From the NCBI RefSeq assembly GCF_025370935.1, contig NC_133472.1:11964616-12028615 (forward strand): a stretch of DNA of 64,000 bases. Direction: 5' to 3'. The notes below the pieces were generated by a model. That model saw only the letters and a list, made by a program, of their open reading frames with translations. It had not been told where the DNA came from and ran no database searches. Positions 44,964-56,698 of this stretch are shown one piece after another. Numbering within the stretch: the first letter of the stretch is position 1; every line of letters begins with the position of its first letter. The position numbers and the translations under genes are program-made. This DNA comes from Choristoneura fumiferana (taxonomy: Eukaryota > Arthropoda > Insecta > Lepidoptera > Tortricidae).

Positions 44964-47278
44964 CTGGTCTAACGTTTTCAGGGATATCAACAACACCCAG
45001 CTACTATCAATAATAGTGACAATTTGGTGTTATTTACGCACTTTTTCCCGCTCAAGCAAAGCATTCTTGAGGACAAAGATATGTCAAAAAAATACTTAGT
45101 ACTTCTAATGCGTTACCTGGGCTACAAGTAGTGAATAGGTAACTACTCGAATAATGTATAATAACTTATCGCTCCAGTGAGATTAATAGTTATATACTAC
45201 CTACTTGACAACCAGTTAGTTCCTACCTACTGGAGTTGACTTAAAAGTTTTTTTTCACTGCTTCCGCAGCATGAATTCTCCACTTACGCCTTCCTGAGAA
45301 AAAGAGTCTTGACAGATGAACGGACAGACAAGAGAACAGTGATTCTATAAGGATCCTTTTAGAGTGAGAAACACTACGAGATTAATCGAGATTTGATTTT
45401 TGCTAAGTAAATGTGCAATAAATTAATAGAACTCTTATATAAATAATATAGGCAAGTTATAAGGACCCTAACAAATAATTTAGCAATATTGTAACCATTT
45501 TTACTTTAGTCGCCGTTAGCGCCTTGATAAATACTTCAGCAATACTACTTCTTGATGGAATAACATATAGTATTTAATATGTAGGTACAATACTTACTTA
45601 GCTGAGCAAACTACAAGTTAGTGAGAAGGCCCCTACGACTCCACACATTAAAATATTTATCCGGCACATACACGAAGGAAGGCCATTGTTTGACAAACCC
45701 GCCCAAGAGTCGGTAGGCAATAGAATCCCTTCATATTTATTTTGAACGTTGTTTGAACTTTAGCGCTTGCCACTTATAAAAGCTTTTTCCGTACCCAACC
45801 CGCATTAATATAAATTCTCTTTTCGATTTGTGTAGTAGGCATGCCACCCGGCCGACTTATCGTCGAGGTCGCTACTTATGTACCTACCTACCAACTACGC
45901 ATAGTATAAAATGTCTCGAACGTTACTAAGTAGCAGGAAGTTGTGGATAATGCTTGCATAAACCTCGCCTCGGCTTGCAACTCGGCGCTTTGATGCGACT
46001 CTGAGAATGCTTAATTTAAATAGTGTCCAATAAGGAATACGTGAGTAGGTACCTAGTCGCAGCGAGGAAGAGAAGATATGTAGGTAAGACATGACAAGCT
46101 ACTTAGATGTACACTTTCTGCTTGAATAAAGATGTATTTTTCGTTGAAATATTAGCTATTTGAGAAAAATGAAATTATGGTATTTAGTGGACAACGGACC
46201 TAACGAAAAAATTGAAAAGACATTATCTAAATATCTTCTATATCCATAATAACGCCTTAACAGTAACACAATGTCATGATTTTACGATCTATATGTACAT
46301 GCATACACAATATAACCGCCTTTCTCAAACTTCAAGTAATAACACTAAATCCGCAGTTAGTTTATTTTTGACCACTTATTTTCCTACTGAAGTTAATAAG
46401 CATAGCTATCATGATATCAGAATCGTTACCTACTCTGAGAACATAATTAAGATAATAGTCACTTAGATACCTACCTTTGTATCGCAAGTAGATCGTAGCG
46501 ACATTGTCTAGGTACGGGATACGTTCTATTTGAACGACAATGTCTGTTCCGTTAGTTGTTATGTCACGGTGAGTAGTCTATTTTTAAGGCGCGTGGTAAA
46601 TATAGAAACATTTAAATAGCTGAGAGCTATTTTCACCCACATCCAGATATCTCGTAGACTCGCCTCACCTTTCTCTATTTTCCCACTATGTATTCGAAAG
46701 CCCTACGCAGGTAGGGCGTCCGTTCCCGACCCACAAAACGGTTACGTATAAACATGTGCTCACATGTTTACAAAAACGCCCCTAATTGGTATTATATACG
46801 CGTATTAAATTATGTTTACTGGTTTTTCTCTCCTCATTTTTATTGTATTTCCTTAGCCACTACCCCTTTCTATGGCCGATGTCATTACGATAAAGTATAC
46901 AGATAAGGAAAGGATTGTTGCCCTACCGGAGGGGGGATAAATGCGGATGTTAATATAAAATATTGAGAGAACCGTTACTGGGGCAGCGAGAAAAAAATAT
47001 TTTTGTGCGCTCCCGGATCTAACAGGAATAGTCACACGCGCCTGAATTAACACTTCCGTGTCGGCTTGTGCAGTCGAACAAATTGAATCATGACCCAGGG
47101 TGGTATCTTTGTGCCACTAATGTCATGTTAAATTTAAATACCTAATAGAAGACACCCTGCTGTTACGTTTATGACATAAAATTAAAGATGGCGATTACTG
47201 CAGAATACCTAGTGACCAGCACTCGGATGTCTACTTTATTTGTCATTTTTCACGTAGGTACCTACATCATGGGTGACC
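44964..47278. other. Intergenic, no gene seen
   Basis: No coding frame, no recognised repeat. 46490-47060 is less AT-rich than the surroundings and free of repeats that I recognise. Confidence 0.3.
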
Positions 47279-47400
47279 TGAGGCCGTATTGCCTAACGTT
47301 TCTGACGCTCGCGATTGCAATCAAATGACAGTTTTTGTATGCGAAATCTGTCATTTGATTGCGTTCGCGATCGTCAGAAACGTTAGGTAATACGGCCTCA
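47279..47400. mobile_element. Compact palindromic MITE, 122 bp
   Basis: tgaggccgtattgcctaacg / cgttaggtaatacggcctca at the ends. The pairing continues through tttctgacg and gcaatcaaatgacag/ctgtcatttgattgc to a loop of about 16 bases. Confidence 0.85.
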
Positions 47401-48489
47401 ATTTATATTTCTTTCTTCGATTCTAATATTAATTTTAAAACCTTTTAAAACTTATAAATCAGAAGGTAATAAAAATTCCATAAGCTTTCGCTCTATAAAT
47501 ATATATTACTACAAAAGGACATTGTAAAATGCAATTTCTTAGTGCATGTAGTTAAACGTGAGTGCTGATGTGTATACTCTGAAACTCAATACACCGCAAT
47601 AACAATAAAGTACGAATGATTCCAGCACGGCGCCGTTATTCTCGTTTTCCCTGACAATAATTGGTCGCGACGCTTACAGTACTGGTGCGTAAGTACGGAC
47701 CTATATGTAGGGCCGATAGGCGTCGGGAGCTCGGGAGGCAATAAATATCGGCACGTCGGAAGCCGCACCGGGGATCTGGGATCTGGGGGCCAGAGGTCGG
47801 TCAAATGTTGATGACGAGCGACACATTAGCATTGCAAATGTGCCCGCGCCGCGCGGCTGCGGGTATTGATAAGTCATGAATTAAGCTCGCCCCAACTACC
47901 TATCTAAGCCGTAGTGCCACTGTGTGACAAATCGCAGCAAACAACTGCGGAACAATAGCCTATTCCGAATGAGTTATACCGCCGCCTATTTCAGATGTAA
48001 GTAGGCAAGGGTGTTTTTACCGAGATAACTTCATCGAGAGCCATTATTACTTCGAGAAGTGCAGTAAAAGTAAGTAAATCACTCATTAGTCGTAGTAACG
48101 GCTATTATTACCCTAAAAAGACATTTCAAGGCTGTTATTTGAAAATTTCGAGACGTGTACCTATTTTGAATTTCATTTGAAATTTTTATAAATGATGGTT
48201 CAATGAGGGCTATCGCGTATGAATGCGCCGCTAGAGGCGCTAGTGTAGCGTAAAGTCTCCGAAATGTCAAATCTCGTAGTTTTTGGGTGAGCTACGCGGG
48301 TTTATTTATAATTAGAATAATTTTGTGAATATTTTGCATTACCTGAAATTAATTATGGCAATTATGCGTTACGGGGCAATGAATATCTGTGTTTTGAGGC
48401 AGTTTTGTCTTTCGGAAACCTTTGTCCTCCCTTTTTTTCCGAACAAAACGGGACTACGGAACACTGTGGTTGCTCGTTTTTTTATGGTA
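47401..48489. other. Intergenic, no gene seen
   Basis: GC-rich patch 47620-47860 with no domain in any frame; otherwise AT-rich. Confidence 0.3.
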
Positions 48490-48503
48490 GGGTTTTAAGG
48501 TGT

Positions 48504-49261
48504 ATTAAATATATTGACCCGGATAACTCATGTCTTAAATCGAGTTTAGCTCGACATGTTTCGGGCTAATCCGTAGCCCTTCGTCTTCGAAGCAACGCGA
48601 CTCAGCGGCTGCTGCAACACGCGCACTGCGCGCCGCCGCTCTGCTCGCGCGACTACCCGACGAAACTGACACCGGCACACAACTACCCGCGTTTTCATCA
48701 TCATTACAACTGTCAAATGTAGGGTAGCACACAACACTAACAACATCGCTCTGTAAAGGTACGTTCACACACACCGATGCCGCAGCACGAGTATTTAGCA
48801 CCGTTTTCCAACTCGGAGGTACCGACCAACCACTATCCCGGTTGAAATTCGGCCGACGACTAATCTCGATGGCTTCACGCACTTTCCGCGGAATGAAAAA
48901 TTTCTCTCTCGCAAGTACAGATACCTTACAAATCTGATATAGTGCGTCGAACCCGAGTCCATTGAGTGCTCGGCCACAGCAGACCCCTTGTCGTCCTGTT
49001 TCCTCATACTGCGTATGTGCTCCGATACTCTTGTGGAAACGTTTCGTCCAGTCTCTCTGATATAGCTTTTGCCACAGGCACAGGGAATCATATATACCCC
49101 GGGACCACTCAGGGGCTCCTTATCCTTCGGCGCGCGTAGTGCGCGTGTTGCAGCAGCCGCTGAGTCGCGTTGCTCCGAAGACTAAGGGCTACGGATTAGC
49201 CCGAAACATGTCGAGCTAAACTCCATTTAAGACGTGAGTTATCCGGGTCAATATATTTAAT
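48504..49261 (-). mobile_element. Penelope-like element relic with inverted terminal repeats
   Basis: Inverted repeats of about 130 bp (48504-48634 and 49129-49261; ends tattgacccggataactca / gttatccgggtcaata) enclose a GIY-YIG endonuclease fragment on the minus strand. Near 49090 it reads IPCACGKSYIRETGRNVST, RVSEHIRSMRKQDDKGSAVA; after a frameshift near 48880 it reads REAIEISRRPNFNRDSGWS and VPPSWKTVL. Each repeat carries gggctacggattagcccgaa, a hairpin followed by GAAAC. Direct repeats of 22 bp (48491-48512, 49287-49308; one mismatch) flank it. Confidence 0.8.
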
Positions 49262-49449
49262 ATGAGTGAGTCTCACGGTAGTTTCAGGTTTTAAGGTGTG
49301 TTAAATATGATTTTAATCTAAACTTTGTTTTAACGCCCGTAATAACAGACTTTGAAAATATCCGTTTACCGAACTAGCTAATGGATGAAAGTATTTTGCA
49401 CTTCTCATGCTCGTAAAGTTGGTATTTATGCTGGATCTAGGCGACAAAA

Positions 49450-49860
49450 ATAGTACATTACTGTAGAGGCCGGAAAGTAGGAGGTTGCCGGCCAAGCAGA
49501 TATAGTCCCCTGGATAGGGATGCGAGGCCGGCAACCCCGCGTTCCGGCCGAGGCTTGTATATTTCTTTTCTCAAACATGACATGAAATAAAATAAAAATA
49601 TACAAGAAATAAAGCTGGGGGGACGCTAGTCTCGTCGCCGTGTTGTGTGGCTGCTGGCGCAGCGGCTGCAGGCGGTATGGTGCTGGCGGCGGGCGTTCGC
49701 CGTGCCGTATTGTATGAAATCACTTTGCAGACCGCTAGAGTGACCGCGCGCAGGCAGGCGAGCCGCAGCGCCTGTAGCGCGATACTTCCCGGCCTTAACT
49801 TGTAACACAAAGTCAATATTTCATGTCATGTTTGAGAAAAAAATACTTTTTATGCTCTAG
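49450..49860. mobile_element. GC-rich element with 22-bp inverted repeats
   Basis: tttctcaaacatgacatgaa (from 49567) and ttcatgtcatgtttgagaaa (to 49839) are inverted copies around a GC-rich core (49618-49800). Upstream at 49450-49560 is another GC-rich inverted stretch (gaggccgg, ggttgccggcc, aggccggcaacc). The start tagtacattactgtagaggc is shared with 32195. Open frames here are not coding. Confidence 0.6.
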
Positions 49861-50597
49861 TGCGTAATAGTGCATAGTGCATAAAATCTTCGTCTAAGAC
49901 CAAGGTAATCAGGTGTCAACAGCCACAAACAAAAAAGTTTATATATATTTTTTTAATAAGTTTTATGTAAAATAAATAAACTAAAAATTTATAATTTTAT
50001 ACTAATATGTAGCAATGCATTAAAAATAAAAATTATGTAATAAGTGAAAAAAAATCCACTGTTGCTATTTAATTACTCTTAATCGCAGTGAAAAGCTGAG
50101 TGTACTTAAAACTCGAGCACTAAACCCATTTTCCCCTCAACGTGGCTATATGAACGGCTCGGGTAAGATGGCTCGTTTTATGCTCTTGTTGTACAATATC
50201 GCAAGTGGGTTGCCTAAAAAATTCCTGTACAAAGTAAATTACGTAAATTCTGACCACTATATTTTTTACATAAAAAGGTATCCTATGTCACCCGGAGCAT
50301 AATAACGAATCGATTGACACCTTATTTATTAAAATCGGACGAGTAGTCTAGATGCTACGGTGGAACATACGTAAATACAAACATACATAGACTGCTAAAA
50401 TCATTACTCTTCCTTTAGCTTTGCCTTTTAAAAAACTACAACCGTCTTTCAACCAATTTTTTTGCAGCTAGGAAACCCTAAACCATCATGTTTGCAGTGA
50501 AAAGCGCTTAACAGTAACTACAAGTAAAACTTTTTTAAACAGGGAATGAGAACGGATGAGTCCTCAAAGCACAGTTATTAAATTATTTATATTATCT

Positions 50598-50822
50598 TGC
50601 TCGCTAATCCTGCCGTGAAGCAGCAGTGCTTGCACTGTTTTGTTTCGGCGTGGAGAGTAAGACAGCGTTGGTGAAATTATTGGCACTTGAGGTATCCCAT
50701 CTTAGGCCTCTAGGTTGGCAACGCATCTGCAATCCCCCTGTTGTTGCAAGTGGCTATGGGCGGTGGTGATCTCTTACCATCAGGAGACCCACTTGCTCGT
50801 TTGCCATCCAGTCGAATTAAAA
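50598..50822 (+). mobile_element. Poly(A) retroposon, family C
   Basis: tgctcgctaatcctgccgtg, aagcagcagtgcttgcactg, ggcctctaggttggcaacgc and gtttgccatccagtcgaatt, then an A-rich tail. In this orientation the tail is poly(A). Confidence 0.82.
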
Positions 50823-51529
50823 AAATATATTACGTAGGAAATAACGTATTAATATTGCGTTATTGTGTAAAAAAAATATGACTTCATCTTATTACTTTCT
50901 TTTATTCATTATCATCATCATCATTATTACGACTTCACAAAAAATGTTTATAGCTCCTTCTTCTGTGACCTTCTAGAGTCCAATGTTATCCTGAATGGAC
51001 TACTTTTAAAAGAAAATTTTATAAAACTAAGTAGTTAGGCAAACTTCAAAAAAAAATTAAGTTTAGGTAAAGTTATTATTATTTTAATCCATTGTTATAT
51101 CTCGTAAAGTATTGGTATCTAATTTGGTAGCACTTTTAATACATTTTAAGTTTGTAAGACATTATCATTTTACTTTAAAACAATTCTCAAAACGCCCAAA
51201 CACAGGCCGTACCTATCTTCCGCGAGACGCTTTAAAGCTCCCAAAATTAAAACTAAAATTTTGAAGCTTAAAAAGAAACTTAATAAGTTACTTTGTAATA
51301 TGTGTATGCGATTTTGCTCACTGATTTCTCAAAACCTGCCTGTTTGAGGTGCTGAGGTGAAAAATAAATTATTATAGTAAAGCGTTATATACCTATTTTA
51401 AAATAATACTTTTAAAACACTTTTTTTAAATATAAAGTAGGCTTATGTTTGGCCTCAATCTCGCTTGATGGAAGGCGAAGACTGAAGACCTTCAGACCTT
51501 ACCGTGTCAATAATAAAAATGCGGAAGTA
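50823..51529. other. Intergenic, no gene seen
   Basis: AT-rich, nothing recognised. Confidence 0.3.
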
Positions 51530-51684
51530 GCTGTGTCTGTCAGTTAGTCTGGTACCTCTTCACGCTTAGAATGGTTAGAGACTCTGGAAAAGATAGTTTT
51601 TATCCCGTAAAATTGTATAGTTCCCGCGTGACAACGATAAACAAATTCTTGGCAGACAAAGTCATGGGCAAAAGCTAGTGTAAT
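51530..51684 (-). mobile_element. Family 1 relative, fragment
   Basis: gatagtttttatcccgtaaa, ttgtatagttcccgcgtgac and acaaagtcatgggcaaaagc, then tagtgta. Confidence 0.6.
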
Positions 51685-54600
51685 AAAAAAATAGCTAATG
51701 AGGGTCGATTATCGTCCAGAACTATCATTTTCCCATCACTTCACACATGTGGCGGCCGAAGATTAATCACAGTTTTTACGGAACCTCTGCGCTCGGACCT
51801 TTTATTTGGGACTAATTTCAGGCTTGTTTGTTCGCTGAATACGACTCTAACGAGACTTTCATTACGTTGCGTTGGATATACTTATACTATACTCGTATAC
51901 ATCACGTACTAAATGAATACTACAGTTGCCGAATATTTCGGATTGCAAATAGTTCACCTCACAAACGATAAATTTTCCCTTAATAGAACCAGACGAAAAT
52001 CTGTACCAATACAATTAGAATCCTATTCAGCCATCTTTTTCTACAAATAACCTAAAAATAAATAAGTGGGCCATATGTGTTTGTGAATGCTGCTCATTAA
52101 CAGTGAAACGTTTTTTTTTTCGTTATTTCAATAAGTAAGACTAGAAACAAAACTTGCGTATGTACATAATTTTCATGTGTATAACCATGATTTAATAAAA
52201 AAGCTAGACATATAGACTGCGTATCGGGTATAATTTTATGTACACCCATGTGTCAATGAGGCTTAAGTAATTAAAGTCTTTCCTATCATATAATGTGAGT
52301 AAAATAAATAAGAGGAGTTGAGTACGACCTGAGTTTCGGTAATTACCGTTAAGCTATCCACGCCATCGCGAGGGACCCCATAATGGAATGATAATACTCG
52401 GTCTCGCGCGTGATCGGGATTCTAATTCTTGTAGGCAAGCCTCATGTTTGTTCAACTAATTACTAAGAATACGGTTTCATTAATTTCCACATATCGCATC
52501 TAATTTACAATGGACTGGTATTTAACCAATGTAGGTATGGTTTATTGTTGTAACTTCTACTACGTAGAATTTTTGTACCGTCATTCCGAGAAAATTATGC
52601 AATTTTACATAAAATTATTAATTTGAATATACAAAATATGTGTCAATGCAGGGTTTAATCTGTACCTACGAGTATATACCACAACTCGTCAAAAAACCCA
52701 CCAGTAATTTTGGAGTGAAAGAATAGCAAACATCAAAATATATATCCATACATCTTCCACAAACGTATACATTTATAAATTTACTATATTGCCTAAAAAT
52801 TTAAATGATTATAAAACTTTTTCACTTATTCCTTGGTAATAGCTGATAATGCTACAAGTATGTCTCACGATAAAACGCTACAGATAACAGAATCAAATAT
52901 TTTGAAATCGTTAGCACCAACCATTTGAGTTTAAGTATTTATTTTATATTATGTTTTATGCAGTAGGTGAGACAGTCCGTTTATTTACCTCCCGAGGCAC
53001 ATCGAAAACGCTAAATATACAAAATGAAATTCGTGTTTGGTCACGTCTCGCAATATTTTTGTTAGAAACACAAATATTATCTTTATTGGATAAATAGGTC
53101 AGTCAGGGTAGAGGAATTTCCTTACTTCGAGCTTTAGCGAGCAACGGTTACGATAAAGACAATCAAAACAAAAGGTATTCACTACGTTATTGTAAAGAAG
53201 CTCTGATATTTTAAAGACCTATCATAAAAGTTCTAATAGTCTATAAATTACATTACACAACAAAGTAGGTACAATTTAAATACTTAATACGTTTAAACTA
53301 TACTGCCGTTCCCGCGCAGAAACAAAATACATACCTATGGACTGCAGGTACTCTCTATTTATGGCATTTTTTTTTCTGGAAACAGGCAGCTAGCTGCTTT
53401 ACTTTATTTTTGAATACTAAGTTCCATAGACTTTTATGATTAATCACACCACCGATACAACCAACTTATTACACCAAATATTTAAACTAAAATACATACA
53501 CACACACACACACACACATACATACATATAAAGCAAGTCAGTATAAAACCACATTTAAACAGCTAATGTACCGAATATTATAATAATCGTTTAGTTAGGT
53601 TATAGTATACATATAAGCAGTAGCAAGAAGTAATTATTACCTAGTAGTTATGTAACACATATATTACTCGGTATTATTTCCTACTTGGATCCACACTCCT
53701 AGCACAGGATCCAGAGCCGTGGACTCTTGTTTATAAGCTTTTTATGCAATAAATTAAGTATTTTCATTTTTTTCATTTTCATTTTTGTACTCAACACCAT
53801 ACAAACGAACAATGAAATATGAATTGACAATGACAATTCCGAGTCTGGCCCTTACAGCTGCTAAGTTGATAACTATTCTCCCTTTTCAATACGCCTTCTC
53901 CATTATCCGATTTTTGTACGCAGCGGCGGCGGTGCGGTCTATGAATAATTCAGCGGTGCGAAATTTAGCACAAATTAATTGTACAGTAACTGGAGGCCGG
54001 CCGCAACATACATTTTCCATCAAAGGGATACGAGAAACGCTCCCCAGGGGACTCTAAGGCACCGCCTCATTCTGAACCAATCGTGAGTTATAACTCGACG
54101 TGATTTTATGAATTGCGCGATTTTTAAGATTTATTTAGAGCTATTATTCACCCTTTTAGATCTTAGCAATTATTTTTTGAAAAGGTTCTGCCGGGAGTAA
54201 CCCGCATGGCTCGTATGCCCAACAAAGCTCCATGGTGACAGATAAAATGAAATCGATTGTCAAAAGGGTTTAAATTATTTTATCGCGTAAAAACATCAGA
54301 ATTAACACAAAAATAATGTTGCCAGTAAGCGGCCGCGTGCGCGCGACAGTTGAGCAGAAAATTGCTCAGGAAAGCGATTAAACCCGCTGAAATTGTTTAA
54401 CAACAATGAAGGCCCGTCCGCAATACGTTTGCTGAGGACGTCGTTAAAATGTTTTCGCCTAACCGACTACTAATTTAGCAAATAACGTTCTTATCACATT
54501 TATGAAAGACTAGCATTTGATATCTTCATTTTAAGCGTTGATTGTTCAAAAATGATAAATGCTATGTAAATGAATACATTAGTATATTTAATTACCGTCA

Positions 54601-54715
54601 TTGGATTATCTATTGAAAAACAAGCGCGAGTTTGACCACATTATATATCGGACGATGAAGCAGTTAGGCAGTTACCATTAAAACATGTTTTTTAGTTTTT
54701 AATCTTTATACTATA
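51685..54715. other. Intergenic, no gene seen
   Basis: An (AC)n microsatellite lies at 53497-53518. The stretch 53900-54080 is less AT-rich (cagcggcggcggtgcggtct) and repeat-free; the open frame across it shows no domain. Confidence 0.35.
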
Positions 54716-54945
54716 ACTAGCTTTTTCCCGCGGCTTCGCCCGAGTTGAATTCGGTTATCGCGTGCTGTTCCCGGGAACTTTGCATTTTTTTCGGGATAAA
54801 AAGTAGCCTATGTCACTCTATGGCCCATAAACTATCTCTATGCCAAAAATCACGTCGATCCGTCGCTCCGTTTCGACGTGAAAGACGGACTAACATACAC
54901 ACAAACATACAAACACACACACTTTCGCATTTATAATATTATAGT
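54716..54945 (+). mobile_element. SINE-like repeat, family 1, full-length
   Basis: actagctttttcccgcggct to actttcgcatttataatatt, with ttttttcgggataaaaagta, ctatggcccataaactatct and atcacgtcgatccgtcgctc between. It is the best copy for defining the family in this window. Confidence 0.85.
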
Positions 54946-55316
54946 ACGAGTATAGTATTGAAAGTATGGATTTAAGTAAAAGAGCCTTGCGATGTTTGTA
55001 CCTATGTATATTTACCAGTCACCTAGCTTTTGTTTCTTTCGAAACAAGGTGTTACTTACTATTGTGTCTCGATTCACGTCGCGTTTATTAATAAGTCATT
55101 ACATAACAGAAACATCATGCCCATTTTTAATATTCCCACATATGAGCTTGTTTTTTCAATGTAGCTTATATTTAGTGGAATAAAGTTTAACTTATAATAA
55201 GATCAAAAATAATTAACTAATCCTATAAATACGCACCTACATTACAGGGCAGATCTGGGCAGGCTGATCGATTCAAACGTTACTTTGCGGAGGTCCATAC
55301 CAATGAACTACGTTTT

Positions 55317-55978
55317 TAGGTTTCCGGAGCCAAAATGGCAAAAACAGAACCCTTATAGTTTCGCCATGTCTGTCTCTGTCTCTCTGTCTGTCTGTCCGTC
55401 CGTCCGCGGCTTTGCTCAGGGACTATCAATGCTAGAAAGCTGTAATTTTGCACGGATATATATGTAAACTATGCCGACAAAATGGTACAATAAAAAACTA
55501 AAAAAAATTTTTTTTAGGGTACCTCCCATAGACGTAAAGCGGGGGTGATTTTTTTTTCTCATCCAACCCTATAGTGTGGGGTATCGTTGGATAGGTCTAT
55601 TAAAACCATTAGGGGCTAAGAAGATTTTTCGATTCAGCGATTTGTTTGCGAAATATTCAACTTTAAAGTGCAAATTTCTATTAAAATCGAGCGTCGCCCC
55701 CTCTAAAATCTAAACCGGTGGGTGGAAAAATTTGAAAAAATTCAGGATTGTAGTAAGTATATCAAACTTTCAAGGAAAACTATAACGGTTAAGTTTGCTT
55801 AAGTATTATTAGTATTTTAAGAGTAAATAGCAGTAGCTTAAGAGCACAATATACCTAAACTATGGAAGATTCCGTATAAATACGAAATCCTTAGAAAAAT
55901 ACTACTTATTTATTTTTTTCGTAATGGCTATGGAACCCTACTTTGGGCGTGTCCGACACGCTCTTGGCCGGTTTTTTG
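55317..55978 (+). mobile_element. Family B interspersed element, full-length copy
   Basis: Begins ggtttccggagccaaaatgg and ends gtccgacacgctcttggccg; shares agggtacctcccatagacg, taaccc-type blocks and taaaccggtgggtggaaaaa with the copy at 18832. Includes a (CTGT/CCGT)n stretch at 55366-55406. Confidence 0.85.
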
Positions 55979-56562
55979 TCTTGCTCCTCCTCCGCTTGAG
56001 GTACCTATCGGAGGCGCAAGTTAGTAGTAGGTAGTTCATTATTCTAATAAAGTAATGAGCATTATCAATAACATTTTGATTATTCTGCAATTTTACTAGC
56101 TAATTGTATTTTTTTAATCTATATCTGTTTGTCATGATATGTAGGTACTTAGTGTGTTAACTGAGTTTAAATATTATGGGAAATACTTCTGTATATTCAA
56201 ATAACTTTTAGCTCTAACTACTTCAGACGTATACTTCTTCATTCTGCTCTAACATTAAAGTTGGTAGCTTTAGATTAGAGGATTAGATAGAGGCGCTTAT
56301 GAAGAAAGTTTTTAAAACTATATGTACATGAGGCTAAGTAAACCGTTATAGTACTACAGTATTTACATGCTTGTATTATAAACACGTCTACACAAGATAA
56401 AATAGAACTTCTTGAACCATTAATCACAGTAAGGATTTCAGAAATATTGTGCTTAGTACAACGAGGGTGTCGACGGACTATCTGACTTGATGTGAAAAAC
56501 GTCTACTGTAGGTACCTATTATCTGGTAAAACAACTTATTTAAAAATAATACTATCATATTA
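55979..56562. other. Intergenic, no feature recognised
   Basis: AT-rich, nothing recognised. Confidence 0.3.
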
Positions 56563-56698
56563 ATATTATAAATGCAGTAGTGAAGTGATACTATAATGTG
56601 AATGAAGGACCGAGATGTATTTTTTTTAATAATACCAAAGTTTATTTTAACGGCTAGACCTAATGGCTCACGCGAGAGAAGCCGCGGAAAAAGGCTAC
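56563..56698 (-). mobile_element. Family 1 relative, fragment
   Basis: ttaatattataaatgcagta at one end and acgcgagagaagccgcggaa, aaaggcta at the other. Confidence 0.6.

Noticed and set aside
49571..49816. Ala-rich antisense frame near 49.6-49.8 kb
   Set aside because: Arises from the GC-rich core of an inverted-repeat element; overlapping frames are equally open.
53785..54057. 90-codon open frame
   Set aside because: No domain, no splice support, and composition typical of chance frames in a locally GC-rich patch.
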